Source of the DNA: Clavibacter sepedonicus
GTDB lineage: Bacteria; Actinomycetota; Actinomycetes; Actinomycetales; Microbacteriaceae
DNA: 64,000 nt
Assembly: GCF_000069225.1 (NCBI RefSeq)
Contig: NC_010407.1
Span: forward strand, 434,001 to 498,000
Direction: 5' to 3'
The notes below the pieces were generated by a model. The model made no database searches and was not told the origin of the DNA. It saw only the letters and a list, made by a program, of their open reading frames with translations. The translations under genes were made by a program, and so were the position numbers. Below are positions 9,201 to 17,670 of the stretch, piece by piece (the first letter of the stretch is position 1; each line of letters starts with the position of its first letter).

Positions 9201-11054
9201 GCTCGTGGCCCCGAGCGCGAACACGTCGCCGACGCGCGACTCGTAGACCATCTCCTCGTCGAGCTCGCCCACACGGGACGCCTTCTCGCCGACCATGAAC
9301 ACGCCGAAGAGGCCGCGGTCGGGGATGGTGCCGCCCGAGGTGACCGCGAGCCGCTGCGCGCCCGGCCGCCCCTCGATGGTGCCCTCGTCCCGGTCCCACA
9401 CGATGCGGGGTCGCAGCTCCGCGAACTCGTCGGACGGGTAGCGGCCGCTCAGCAGGTCGAGCGTGGCCTCGTACGCGGAGCGCGGCAGGGTCGCGAAGGG
9501 CGCGCTCCCCCGCACGATGTCGAACCACTCCTCGACGCCCAGCGGCTCGAGCGCGACGGCCGCGACGGTCTGCTGCGCGAGCACGTCCAGCGGGTTCGCG
9601 GGCACGCGCAGCGACTCGATCTGCCCGCTCGCCATGCGCTCGGCGGCGACGGCCGAGTGGATGAGGTCGGCCCGGTGCTTGGGGAAGATGACGCCGCGCG
9701 AGACCTCGCCCACCTGGTGCCCGGCCCGGCCGACGCGCTGCAGCCCGCTCGCGACCGACGGCGGCGCCTCCACCTGCACCACCAGGTCGACGTCGCCCAT
9801 GTCGATGCCGAGCTCGAGGCTCGACGTGGCGACCACGCAGCGGAGGCGGCCGGACTTCAGGTCGTCCTCGATGCGGGCGCGCTGCTCCTTCGAGACGAAT
9901 CCGTGGTGCGCCTTGGCGAGCACGGGATCCGCGCCCTCCATGCTCCCCGCCTGCGCCATGAGCTCGGCGGGCGGGCGCGGGGCGGTGCGGCGGGTGGCCG
10001 AGAAGTCCGTGGACCGCGCCGACCCGGGACCGGCACCGGAACCGGCGGCCGCCCCCGCGAGCACGGGCACGGCGTCGGAGGCCGCGACCACGCGCCCCTC
10101 CGCATCGATCCGCCCCTCCTCGATGCGCACCGCGTAGATCTCGTTGAGCCGCGCCGTGAGCCGCTCGGCCAGCCGCCTGCTGTTCGTGAAGACGATCGAC
10201 GACGTGTGCTGGAGCACGAGGTCGACGATGCCCTCCTCCACGTGCGGCCAGATGGACCCCTGCTGCGGCTGGTCGCCCTGCGCCGCCGACCCCTCGAGCG
10301 GCGCCGTGGTGCCGAGCTCGGTCATGTCGTCGACCGGCACGATGACCCGCAGGTTGAACTCCTTCGTGTTCTTCGGCGACACGATGGAGACGGGCGAGCG
10401 CCCGCCGAGGAACCGCGCGACCTCCTCGGGCGGCCGCACGGTGGCGGACAGCCCGATCCGCTGCGCCGGCTTCTCCAGCAGCGCGTCGAGCCGCTCGAGC
10501 GACAGCGCGAGGTGGCTGCCGCGCTTGGTGGCCGCGACCGCGTGCACCTCGTCGACGATGACCGTCTCGACCCCCGCGAGCGTCTCGCGCGCGGCCGACG
10601 TGAGCATGAGGAACAGCGACTCGGGCGTGGTGATGAGGATGTCCGGCGGCGTCTTCGCGAGCGAGCGCCGGTCGGCCGCCGGGGTGTCGCCGGAGCGCAC
10701 GCCGACGGTGACCTCGGGCGGCTCGGCCCCCAGCCGCTTCGCCGTCTGCACGATGCCCACGAGCGGCGAGCGGAGGTTCCGCTCCACGTCGACCGCGAGC
10801 GCCTTCAGTGGCGAGATGTAGAGGACGCGCGTGCGTCGCATCGGGTCCTCCGGTGCCGGCCGCGACGCCAGCCGGTCGATGGACCACAGGAACGCCGCGA
10901 GCGTCTTGCCGGATCCGGTGGGCGCCACGACGAGCGCGTGCGACCCCTTCTGCACGGCCTCCCACGCGCCGGTCTGCGCGGCCGTGGGGCCGGGGAACGC
11001 GCCCTGGAACCACTCCCGGGTGGCCGGGGAGAAGCGCGCGAGGACGGGATCCAT
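6240..11054 (-). CDS. lhr: Lhr-type ATP-dependent DNA helicase
   Basis: A 1604-residue superfamily-2 helicase of the long actinobacterial Lhr type. Walker A APTGSGKT is at 44-51 and the DEVH box at 168-171. Motif VI (QRVGRAGHQVGE) and the SSLELGIDMGDVD stretch follow. A low-complexity Gly/Ala/Ser linker separates the two RecA domains. The C-terminal half has the winged-helix and large tandem-HTH body of the family. Lhr is a 3'-5' translocase that unwinds RNA:DNA hybrids and is linked to DNA repair. The start is set by GGAGGAGG 8 nt before ATG. It is followed by nei2. A 1791-codon opposite-strand frame here is a shadow. Confidence 0.95.
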   Translation of the reverse strand: MDPVLARFSPATREWFQGAFPGPTAAQTGAWEAVQKGSHALVVAPTGSGKTLAAFLWSIDRLASRPAPEDPMRRTRVLYISPLKALAVDVERNLRSPLVGIVQTAKRLGAEPPEVTVGVRSGDTPAADRRSLAKTPPDILITTPESLFLMLTSAARETLAGVETVIVDEVHAVAATKRGSHLALSLERLDALLEKPAQRIGLSATVRPPEEVARFLGGRSPVSIVSPKNTKEFNLRVIVPVDDMTELGTTAPLEGSAAQGDQPQQGSIWPHVEEGIVDLVLQHTSSIVFTNSRRLAERLTARLNEIYAVRIEEGRIDAEGRVVAASDAVPVLAGAAAGSGAGPGSARSTDFSATRRTAPRPPAELMAQAGSMEGADPVLAKAHHGFVSKEQRARIEDDLKSGRLRCVVATSSLELGIDMGDVDLVVQVEAPPSVASGLQRVGRAGHQVGEVSRGVIFPKHRADLIHSAVAAERMASGQIESLRVPANPLDVLAQQTVAAVALEPLGVEEWFDIVRGSAPFATLPRSAYEATLDLLSGRYPSDEFAELRPRIVWDRDEGTIEGRPGAQRLAVTSGGTIPDRGLFGVFMVGEKASRVGELDEEMVYESRVGDVFALGATSWRIQEITHDRVLVTPAFGEPGKLPFWKGDGLGRPLELGRAIGAFVRELSGSAVDDARARAGRVGLDDRAVNNLLAFLDDQKKATGHVPNDRTLVVERFRDELGDWRVVLHSPYGMQVHAPWALAVGARVTELYGIDGATMANDDGIVVRIPETDGEPPGADLFVFEPDELDAIVTREVGGSALFASRFRECAARALLLPRYNPGRRSPLWQQRQRASQLLDVARKFPAFPIVLETVREVLQDVYDLPALTSLAKDIEARRIKIVETTTEDASPFARSLLFSYVGAFMYEGDSPLAERRAAALSLDAGLLSELLGRAELRELLDPAVIARTELELQRTAPDRRAKGLEGVADLLRILGPLDAEEVAVRLEPEEAGSAADHLDALVAGKRALRVSFGGQPRVAAIEDASRLRDALGVPLPIGTPLAFVEPVADPLGDLVGRYARTHGPFTIADAATGIGLGSAVIADTLARLGAQRRVVEGEFRPGASGSEWCDVEVLRRLRSRSLAALRSEVEPVEQAAFARFLPAWQHVAGADRERGLRGVDGVLQVIEQLAGAPVPASAWETLVLPARVRDYTPAMLDELTSTGEVIWSGAGTLAGADGWVSLHLADQVALTLPEPDAHDTDELQREILTTLGTGGGYFFRQLSDAVGSTDDKALVTALWDLVWAGLVTNDTLSPLRALLAGGSTAHKTPQRAPRGRMYRGGRMPRPDMPTRTGPPTAAGRWSIVPLAETDATVRAAGTAELLLERYGVVTRGSVMTERVPGGFALTYKVLAGFEDTGRARRGYFIETLGAAQFSTGGTVDRLRGFTRDPDAGGRPLNALTLAATDPANAYGAALPWPRLDGSSPDADGGTGAGVGMEATDTEATGDTGADGASTAIAESGSVDARGERPTGHRAGRKAGALVVLVDGALVLYVERGSKTVLRFDDDEAVIRAAAESLGQIVRRGGVAKLAIEKVNGAFILGTPLGTALQEHGFSATPRGLRMRS

Positions 11055-11146
11055 CTGCTCATCCTCCTCCGGACCACCGACAACGCGCCGGGTCGGGCGC
11101 TCGCACGGCGCTCGCCGGAGGACGGCAGGCCGGGCGGCGCCGCGGA

Positions 11147-11788
11147 TCAGCCCGCGTGCTCCCGGATGAACGCCGACACATCCCGCAGCTCGGCCGCGGA
11201 GACCGAGTGCGGCAGGTCCTCGTAGATGCGCTCCGTGAGGGCGGTGTGGTCGCCGATCCACGCGGCCGTGCGCGCGACGGCCGCCTCCGGGATCACCTGG
11301 TCGGCCGTGCCGCGGCCCCAGAACACCGGGGTCGGTGCGGCCGCGAGCGCCGCGTCGCCGTCGTGCTCGCCGCGCACCGAGAACCCGCTGAGCTGCACCG
11401 CGTACGCGAAGCGCCCGGGCGCGAGCCGCAGCAGCTGGAGCGCGGTGGCGCCGCCCTGGCTGAACCCGAGGAGCCCCACCGAGCGCGGGGTCGCGGGCAG
11501 CGCGTCGAGCCAGTCGAGCACGCCCTGCGCGGCGGCGTCGGCGGCGTCGGGATCCGGGTCGCCGGTCGATCCGGGCACGATCGGGAACCACGCGTGGCCG
11601 CCCTGCAGCGCGATGGGCGCGCGCAGCGACGCGACGACCGGCGCGAGCGGCAGGTACGGCGACAGCCCGAACAGGTCGCCCTCGTGCGATCCGTATCCGT
11701 GCAGCAGCACCAGCAGCGGACGATCGGCGAGCTCGGCGGTGGGGGCCGACCAGAGGACGGCGTCGGGATCCAGCGGCAGAGCGGTCAC
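11147..11788 (-). CDS. phospholipase/carboxylesterase (alpha/beta hydrolase)
   Basis: A 213-residue carboxylesterase of the phospholipase/carboxylesterase family, predicted cytoplasmic with no signal peptide. The oxyanion region is LLVLLHGYGSHEGD. The nucleophile is Ser110 in GFSQGG, with Asp163 (GTADQVIP) and His194 (LPHSVS) completing the triad. The GTG start has an AAGAGGA-like SD. It lies 92 nt upstream of lhr on the same strand and could share its promoter, although no functional link is known. Confidence 0.9.
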   Translation of the reverse strand: MTALPLDPDAVLWSAPTAELADRPLLVLLHGYGSHEGDLFGLSPYLPLAPVVASLRAPIALQGGHAWFPIVPGSTGDPDPDAADAAAQGVLDWLDALPATPRSVGLLGFSQGGATALQLLRLAPGRFAYAVQLSGFSVRGEHDGDAALAAAPTPVFWGRGTADQVIPEAAVARTAAWIGDHTALTERIYEDLPHSVSAAELRDVSAFIREHAG

Positions 11789-11953
11789 GGTGTCCTCTTC
11801 GGTGCGGGTGCGGGTGCGCGTGCGGGGCGGCCGGGCGGCCCATCCTCGCATCCGGCCCCGGCAGCCGGCCGGGCAGCCGTCCCGCGATCGACCACGGGAG
11901 CCGGCCAGCGCGCCGGGTGGCCGTCGCGCTCCGGCCGTGGGTGACAATGGACC

Positions 11954-12508
11954 ATGACCGTTCGCACCCCGGACCCGAACATCCCCGACCCGAACTCCGG
12001 CTGGCTGTCGGACGTGGAGCTGGCGCAGATCCGGCAGCGGCTGCCCCTCCTCTACGTGGAGGCCGTGCCCGTGCGGGTCGACGGCATGGGCCGGGTCAAG
12101 GACATCGGCGTGCTGCTGCGCGCGACGGTCACCGGGCAGATGACCCGCATGCTCGTCTCGGGCCGCGTGATGTACGGCGAGACCCTGCGCGACGCGCTCT
12201 TCCGCCACCTCGAGAAGGACCTCGGGCCGATGGCGTTCCCGCAGCTCCCCGCGAGCCCGACGCCGTTCTCGGTCGCCGAGTACTTCCCGTTCCCCGGCGC
12301 GAGCCCGTACACCGACGACCGGCAGCACGCCGTCTCGCTCGCGTACGTGGTCCCCGTGACCGGCACGTGCGATCCGCGCCAGGACGCCCTCGAGATCACC
12401 TGGATGACGCCCGAGGAGGCCGCGTCCGATGCGGTCTCGGCCGACATGGAGGGCGGCCGCGGCGCGCTGCTCCGCGCGGCCCTCGCCTCGGTGGGCGTGC
12501 TGCCCTAG
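11954..12508 (+). CDS. Nudix-fold protein with degenerate Nudix box (DUF4916-like)
   Basis: A 184-residue protein whose middle looks like a Nudix fold. The stretch GRVMYGETLRDALFRHLE aligns with GX5EX7REUXEEXGU but has RH instead of RE, and KD instead of the metal-binding EE. The first Gly and Glu are kept. This matches the actinobacterial DUF4916 group. Classical pyrophosphohydrolase activity is therefore doubtful; it may bind a nucleotide or use other metal ligands (inference). It is divergent from the esterase gene and ends in a TAG within CTAG. Confidence 0.75.
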   Translation: MTVRTPDPNIPDPNSGWLSDVELAQIRQRLPLLYVEAVPVRVDGMGRVKDIGVLLRATVTGQMTRMLVSGRVMYGETLRDALFRHLEKDLGPMAFPQLPASPTPFSVAEYFPFPGASPYTDDRQHAVSLAYVVPVTGTCDPRQDALEITWMTPEEAASDAVSADMEGGRGALLRAALASVGVLP

Positions 12509-12554
12509 GCGGATCCGAGCGGCCGTCCGGCGCGAACCGAGCCCGGCCGTCGGC

Positions 12555-13178
12555 TCAGACCGCGGACGCCCGCTCCGCGAACTGCGGCGGCTCGAGGTAG
12601 TGGCGGCGCAGGTCCTCGAAGGCCTGGCTCGCGCCCGCCCCCACGCCGTAGCCGCGCTGCACGTGCAGGCCATCCATGGCCGAGAGCACGACGGCGGCGG
12701 CCGCCTCCGGGTCGAGGTGGGGGTCGATGAGGCCGCGTGCCTGGTCGACGACGACGCCCGCCGTGATGCGCTCCAGCTCCCGGGCGCGGCGCTCGCGGAA
12801 GAGCTCGTGCAGCGGGTGGCCGGCGGCCGATGCCTCCGACGAGACGACGGCGATGATGCGCGTGAGGCACGCGCTCTGCTCCCCGTCGGCGATGACCACG
12901 GCCGCGTGCTCCGCGACGCTGCGGGGGCGGTGCAGCTCGATGGCGGCGGCGAGGCGCTCCTCGCGGCGCTCGAGCACGGCGAGCAGCAGCTCCTCCTTGC
13001 CGCTGAAGTGGTGCAGCAGGCCGGCCGGCGTGATCTCCGCCCGGGACGCGATCTCCCGCAGCGAGCTGCTCCGGTAGCCCTGCTCGGCGAACACCTCGAT
13101 GGCGGTGCGGATGAGGAGCTCCCTGCGCTCCACGCCCTTGCGGTACGGGCCACGGGTGGCGAGGGCGACGCGAGTCAT
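12555..13178 (-). CDS. TetR-family transcriptional regulator
   Basis: A 207-residue one-component repressor. The N-terminal helix-turn-helix (about residues 20-65) shows AIEVFAEQGYRSSSLREIA and then AGLLHHFSGKEELLLAVL, typical of TetR. The C-terminal ligand domain is Ala-rich and not assignable. A -10 hexamer TACGGT sits 6 nt before the ATG, so the mRNA is probably leaderless. No neighbouring efflux gene suggests a target. Confidence 0.9.
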   Translation of the reverse strand: MTRVALATRGPYRKGVERRELLIRTAIEVFAEQGYRSSSLREIASRAEITPAGLLHHFSGKEELLLAVLERREERLAAAIELHRPRSVAEHAAVVIADGEQSACLTRIIAVVSSEASAAGHPLHELFRERRARELERITAGVVVDQARGLIDPHLDPEAAAAVVLSAMDGLHVQRGYGVGAGASQAFEDLRRHYLEPPQFAERASAV

Positions 13179-13292
13179 TGGCTCACCGTAACCGGATGCC
13201 GCCGGGCGTCCGCGCGACCGTCAACAGGCACTGCCTCAGCTGTGGAGACTCGGGGCACGGACGCGTCGTCGTGCGTCCCTCCGGGGACGACG

Positions 13293-13321
13293 GAGGGCCC
13301 CCGTCCGTGGACGGGGCCCTC
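13293..13321 (-). terminator. terminator of the DEAD-box helicase gene
   Basis: GAGGGCCCCCGTCC pairs with GGACGGGGCCCTC (one bulged C) 36 nt beyond the helicase stop. The rest of 13179-13356 holds nothing recognisable. Confidence 0.75.
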
Positions 13322-13356
13322 GATGTCATGCCGGCACACGATGCGCGCCGCGCGGT

Positions 13357-14898
13357 CTAGCGTCCGCTGGAGACGCGGCGGTGGGTGCGCTCGCGGCCGC
13401 CGGCCGAGGCGCCGCCGGACGCGGCGGGGCGCTCCTGGCGGGGACGTGCGGTGCCGACGGACGAGCCGCCGCCGAAGCCCTCGGACGAGGTGCTGAAGTT
13501 GCGGGGCGCACCTCCGCGCTGTCCGCCCGAGGCGCCGTCGCGGCGACCCGAGGAGGCACCGTCGCGACGTCCGCCGCCGACGGGCGCGCCGTCGCGGGCC
13601 GCGCGCTTGCGCTGCGCGTTGGCGCCCTGCGAGCGTCCGCCGCCGTTCGCGCGGCCGCCCTGCGACTGGCGCTGGGTGGTCTCGCGGACCGACTTCGTCT
13701 CGCGCGGCGCGGGCTTCACGTACGCCGCGACGGCGCCCGTCAGCTCGGCCACGGCGGGGGAGGACTCGGTGACCTGCTGCGGCGTGACGTGGATGTCGGC
13801 CTTGCGCATCAGGAGCTGCACGTCCTTGCGCTGCGCCGGCAGCATGATCGTGACGACGTCGCCCGCGGAGCCTGCGCGCGCCGTGCGGCCCGAGCGGTGC
13901 AGGTACGCCTTGTGCTCGGCCGGCGGGTCGACGTGGATCACGAGCTCGATGTCGTCGACGTGCACGCCGCGCGCCGCGACGTCGGTGGCCACGAGGACCT
14001 TGACGTCGCCCGCGGAGAACGCCGCGAGGTTGCGGTCGCGGGCGACCTGCGAGAGGTTGCCGTGCAGGTCGACCGACGGGATGCCCGCGTCGGTGAGCTG
14101 CTTCGCGAGCTTCTTCGCGTGGTGCTTGGTGCGCATGAAGAGGATGCGGCGGCCGGAGCCCCCGGCGAGCTTCTGCACGAGGAGGCGCTTGGCCTCGACG
14201 TCCGACGCCTCGAACACGTGGTGCGTCATGGCGGCGACGGGCGAGTTCGCCTCGTCGACGGAGTGCAGCACCTGGTCGTGCAGGTAGCGGCGCACGAGCT
14301 TGTCCACGCCGTTGTCGAGCGTGGCGGAGAACAGCATGCGCTGGCCAGTGTTCGGGGTCTTGTCGAGGATCCGCGTGACGACGGGCAGGAAGCCCAGGTC
14401 GGCCATGTGGTCGGCCTCGTCGAGGACGGTGATCTCCACGGCGTCGAGGTTCACGAAGCCCTGCTTCATGAGGTCCTCCAGGCGGCCGGGGCAGGCCACG
14501 ACCACGTCGACGCCGGCCTTGAGGGCCGCGACCTGGCGCTGCTGCGAGACGCCGCCGAAGATCGTCGTGGTGGTCAAGTTGTACGCCTCGGCCAGCGGCG
14601 CCATGGCGGCCGTGATCTGCGTGGCGAGCTCGCGGGTCGGCGCGAGGATGAGGCCGAGCGGGCGGCCCGGACGACGACGGCCGCCGGCGAGTCCGCCGCC
14701 GAGGCGCGCGATCATCGGGATGGCGAAGGCCAGCGTCTTGCCGGAGCCGGTCTTGCCGCGGCCGAGCACGTCGCGGCCGTTCAGGGTGTCGGGGAGCGTG
14801 TCCACCTGGATGGGGAACGGCGTCGTGATGCCGTTCGCCGTGAGGGCGGAGACGAGGGGGGCGGGCACGCCGAGCGCGCCGAAGGTGTCAGTGGTCAT
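13357..14898 (-). CDS. DEAD-box RNA helicase with RGG-rich tail
   Basis: A 513-residue DEAD-box RNA helicase (RhlE/CsdA type). Walker A GKTGSGKT is at 48-55, followed by the VLDEADHMADLGF box, SAT, and HRSGRTARAG (motif VI). The last 100 or so residues are Arg/Gly-rich (GGRRDG, SSGRRDG, GQRGG), an RNA-binding tail. It unwinds structured RNA in ribosome assembly or at low temperature. The ATG has only a distant GGAAGG. The preceding 238 bp (14899-15136) could be a long 5' leader as in cold-induced helicase genes (inference). The stop TAG lies in an unoccupied CTAG. Confidence 0.92.
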   Translation of the reverse strand: MTTDTFGALGVPAPLVSALTANGITTPFPIQVDTLPDTLNGRDVLGRGKTGSGKTLAFAIPMIARLGGGLAGGRRRPGRPLGLILAPTRELATQITAAMAPLAEAYNLTTTTIFGGVSQQRQVAALKAGVDVVVACPGRLEDLMKQGFVNLDAVEITVLDEADHMADLGFLPVVTRILDKTPNTGQRMLFSATLDNGVDKLVRRYLHDQVLHSVDEANSPVAAMTHHVFEASDVEAKRLLVQKLAGGSGRRILFMRTKHHAKKLAKQLTDAGIPSVDLHGNLSQVARDRNLAAFSAGDVKVLVATDVAARGVHVDDIELVIHVDPPAEHKAYLHRSGRTARAGSAGDVVTIMLPAQRKDVQLLMRKADIHVTPQQVTESSPAVAELTGAVAAYVKPAPRETKSVRETTQRQSQGGRANGGGRSQGANAQRKRAARDGAPVGGGRRDGASSGRRDGASGGQRGGAPRNFSTSSEGFGGGSSVGTARPRQERPAASGGASAGGRERTHRRVSSGR

Positions 14899-15136
14899 GC
14901 GGGGGAGTTGCCTTCCAGGCAGGGGTCCGCCCCGACGCGCTGATGCGGCGGTGTGCCGATGCAGCGCGGAAGCGGAGGATGGCGAAGGCGCCGATGGGCG
15001 CATCCGTTCGCCGTAAGAAAGATGTCACTCACGCCCGTCGGCCGGTGTCGGCGATCTGATCGGGCGGAGGAGGGAACGCGTTCTCTCGACGCAGGGAGCA
15101 CGATGATGTGCTCGCAAGTGCCTCCACCGTAGCAGG

Positions 15137-15784
15137 TCAGCCGGGGAGGAAGCCCATCTCGCCCACGGGGACCTCGAAGTCGAGCACGTTACCGGCCGGC
15201 GCGAGGGGGCAGGCCCACTCGGGGTCGTAGGCGCAGGAGGGGTTGTAGGCGAAGTTGAGGTCGACCACGATCGAGCCGGGCGCGCCGGCCCCGAGGTCGG
15301 ATCCCTTGACCGTGTCGAGCAGGTAGCGCCCGCCCCCGTAGGTGCCGCCCTCGCGGCGGTGCGAGGCGTCCTTCACGGGCAGGTGGAGTCCGCCGCCGTA
15401 GCTGGCGAGGCGCCAGACGTCGAGGCTGCCGGCCTCGCGGCCGTCGGCGGACGGGATGTGGACGGATCCGAGGAGCTCGAACGGCACGACGCCGTCGGTG
15501 CCCGTCTCGACCTCATGGCGCTCGTCGCCGCGGTCGTCGTGGATCTCCAGCTCGAACCGCCAGGCCGGGTCGTACTCCGTCACGTCCAGTCGGTCGAAGT
15601 CGGCGCGGTGCTCGGGCACGAGCGGCGTCGCGGGGTGGCTGCGGAACATGTCGTCGCGCGAGCGGCGCCAGAGCGCGTGAGCCGCGGCGGGATCCGTCTG
15701 CGCGACCCAGCGCACCTCCGCGTACATCTCGTGCGTGCGGCGGCGCCAGTCGGCGACGTGGAGGGCGGTGACGGCGGAGGGCAT
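15137..15784 (-). CDS. DUF1684 protein
   Basis: A 215-residue protein matching the DUF1684 pattern. It has WRRRTHEMYAEVRW at the N-terminus, a central beta-rich part (GSLDVWRLASYGGGLHLPV), TYGGGRYLLDT, and the C-terminal signature DLNFAYNPSCAYDPEWACP and FEVPVGE. No biochemical function is established for the family. A -10 hexamer TACGGT lies 6 nt before the ATG, so it can be expressed alone although it follows the SRPBCC-like gene by 53 nt. Confidence 0.88.
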   Translation of the reverse strand: MPSAVTALHVADWRRRTHEMYAEVRWVAQTDPAAAHALWRRSRDDMFRSHPATPLVPEHRADFDRLDVTEYDPAWRFELEIHDDRGDERHEVETGTDGVVPFELLGSVHIPSADGREAGSLDVWRLASYGGGLHLPVKDASHRREGGTYGGGRYLLDTVKGSDLGAGAPGSIVVDLNFAYNPSCAYDPEWACPLAPAGNVLDFEVPVGEMGFLPG

Positions 15785-15837
15785 GGGGACACCGTACGCG
15801 TCGGCGGGAGCGGGCCGCGGGGACGCGGTGCTCGACG

Positions 15838-16413
15838 TCAGCGGGCGGACGAGCCCGCGTCGGCGGCCGAGGCGTCGTCCGCCGGGGCGTCGTCCGCGTC
15901 GGGCGCGGCCGCGGGCTCCCAGTCGTACGCCCACGTCGGCGCGAGCTGGCGCAGGCGGAACGCGCGCCACTGCCAGAAGGCCCAGAAGGTCGGCCACATC
16001 GCGGGGCCGAGTAGCCCGGCCTCGAACTCCAGCTGGTCGCGGAAGAGGGTCTTGACGCGGCCGTCCGCGTCGGGGCCCGCGGGATCCGGCGACACGGCCA
16101 TGCTGTGCCGCATGCTCGTGGGGATCGACATCAGCCCGGAGAGCCCGTGGCCGTCGTCGCGCACGATGCGGACGCCCTCGACGCGCGGCTTCATGTCGCG
16201 CAGGCGGATGCTCTGGCGCCCCGCCGTGAACGGCCCCGTCTGCATCGCGGCGACGTGCTCGCGGCCGTCCCAGCTCGAGGGGAAGCCGCCGTCCTCCAGC
16301 GGCACGAAGTCGACGAGCGGGCCCGCGACCTCCCGCATCACGGTGGGCGAGTGGAGCGCGCGCCAGGCGGCGTCGGGATCGCAGTCGAGGATGGTCTTCA
16401 GCAGCACGCGCAT
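15838..16413 (-). CDS. SRPBCC-like (START-fold) hypothetical protein
   Basis: A 191-residue protein of unknown function. The opening MRVLLKTILDCDPDAAWRAL followed by SPTVMREVAGP resembles the first strand and helix of SRPBCC/polyketide-cyclase ligand-binding folds. The middle is Trp-rich (MWPTFWAFWQW). The last 25 residues are an Ala/Asp-rich acidic tail. It is predicted cytoplasmic and probably co-transcribed with the DUF1684 gene. The fold is a weak inference; no ligand can be named. Confidence 0.6.
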   Translation of the reverse strand: MRVLLKTILDCDPDAAWRALHSPTVMREVAGPLVDFVPLEDGGFPSSWDGREHVAAMQTGPFTAGRQSIRLRDMKPRVEGVRIVRDDGHGLSGLMSIPTSMRHSMAVSPDPAGPDADGRVKTLFRDQLEFEAGLLGPAMWPTFWAFWQWRAFRLRQLAPTWAYDWEPAAAPDADDAPADDASAADAGSSAR

Positions 16414-16482
16414 GGATCCAGTGTGCTCCGCCCGGCTGGGCGTGCCCGGCGTCCTGCCGCCGTGGGACAGGATGGGACGGAC

Positions 16483-16983
16483 ATGATCAGGTACTGGGTG
16501 GGCGTCGTCTCGCGCGACCGCGTGCTCGACGGCCTGGACCTCGGCATCGCGCAGGTCAACCGCGGCGCCCGCGAGCCCGTCGAGCGGCTCGGCGAGGCCG
16601 ACGGATTCGTCTACTACTCGCCGCGCGAGTCGTACCCCGACGGGCAGCTCCTCCGCGCGTTCACCGCCATCGGCCGGGTGGCCGACGCCGCGCCGTACCA
16701 GGGCCGCGTGGGCGAGTGGCGGCCGTGGCGGCGGCGGATGGAGTGGGACCTCGGCGCGGTCGACGCGCCCATCCGCCCGCTCGTGCCCGTGCTCGACTTC
16801 ACGCGCGACTCCCTCGAGTGGGGCCGGAAGCTCGCGCCCGGGCTCCTCGAGATCACGCGCGACGACTTCGAGGTGATCCGCCAGGCCATGCGCCGCGGGG
16901 CGCCCGAGCCGTCGCGGCGCGTCATCCGGGGAGGATCCGGCCCGTGGACGCCCGTAGCATCGGATCGTGACCTCCTCCGCTGA
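16483..16983 (+). CDS. EVE-domain protein (UPF0310)
   Basis: A 166-residue protein that is a single EVE domain: MIRYWVGVVSRDRVLDGLDLGIAQVNRG opens with the aromatic-cage strand, then GFVYYSPRESYPDGQLL, and ends with a DF..DSLEWGRKLAPGLLEIT region. EVE domains share the PUA/YTH fold and read modified bases. Free-standing copies occur with restriction or defence genes, but none is near here. Its last 17 nt overlap the ComB-like gene, so the two are probably co-translated. Confidence 0.85.
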   Translation: MIRYWVGVVSRDRVLDGLDLGIAQVNRGAREPVERLGEADGFVYYSPRESYPDGQLLRAFTAIGRVADAAPYQGRVGEWRPWRRRMEWDLGAVDAPIRPLVPVLDFTRDSLEWGRKLAPGLLEITRDDFEVIRQAMRRGAPEPSRRVIRGGSGPWTPVASDRDLLR

Positions 16984-17557
16984 CGCCGCGCACCCCGACC
17001 CGTCGACGCAGGCCCGCTACCAGGTCCGGCTCGACGGCGGCGTGGCCGGCGCCCGCCGCATCGTGACCGGCGCCGACGTCATCGTCTGGGTCGACGCCCT
17101 CCCGTCCGTCCCGCCGCCCACGGTCGCCCGCCGGGACGAGGTCCTCGCGATGATGCCCGCGCGCCCGGCCGTCGTGAGCGCCGGCCTCGCCGACGCCCCG
17201 GCCGTCGCCGACTGGATCCTCGCCCTGCAGACCGCGCTCGGCCGCCGCGCGTACGTGGCCGTCGTCGCCGCGGGCACCGTGGAGGCCGACGGATCCTGGC
17301 GCGCCTGCGCCGAGGACCAGCTCGCCGCGGGAGCCGTGGTCGACGCGCTCGCCGCCCTGGGGATCGACGCCACCTCGCCCGAGGCCGCCGTCGCCTGCGC
17401 CGCGTACCAGCAGCTCCGGCCGGCCCTCGGCCACCTGGTGACCGCGAGCGTGTCCGCGCGCCGGCTCGCCGCCGCGGGGCACGACGGCCTGGTCGCCGAG
17501 GCGCTCGCCGCGGGCCCCGTCGACGTGGTCGTGCACCGCCTCCACCGCGACGCCTGA
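16967..17557 (+). CDS. ComB-like 2-phosphosulfolactate phosphatase family protein
   Basis: A 196-residue protein resembling the C-terminal two thirds of ComB phosphatases: the middle has VAVVAAGTVEADGSW and then AEDQLAAGAVVDALAALGID, followed by the Ala-rich helix PEAAVACAAYQQL. The N-terminal DxxR/T metal-binding portion is weak (VIVWVDALPS instead of VVIDVLRATT), so catalytic activity is uncertain. Coenzyme M synthesis is not expected in this organism. The GTG start overlaps the EVE gene by 17 nt. Confidence 0.65.
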   Translation: MTSSADAAHPDPSTQARYQVRLDGGVAGARRIVTGADVIVWVDALPSVPPPTVARRDEVLAMMPARPAVVSAGLADAPAVADWILALQTALGRRAYVAVVAAGTVEADGSWRACAEDQLAAGAVVDALAALGIDATSPEAAVACAAYQQLRPALGHLVTASVSARRLAAAGHDGLVAEALAAGPVDVVVHRLHRDA

Positions 17558-17670
17558 GGCCGCGCGGGATCCGGTCGCCGAACGGGCGGAATGGGCGCCC
17601 AGGAGCGCGTGTTCCCCTGGGCATCAGGCGCCGCACCCGTGACGACGCCACGCAACCGGAAGGTCATCAC

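Noticed and set aside
5850..11225. 1791-codon open frame on the plus strand opposite lhr and nei2
   Set aside because: It is the mirror of two strong genes at 73% G+C. The peptide is Arg/Glu/Asp/Val-rich with no domain, and many similar long antisense frames exist across the window.
14895..15101. 68-codon ORF whose TGA overlaps the DEAD-box helicase ATG
   Set aside because: Composition is Arg/Pro/His-rich like a shadow frame, the GTG start has no SD, and no motif is seen. The overlap may be accidental, though a leader ORF cannot be excluded.
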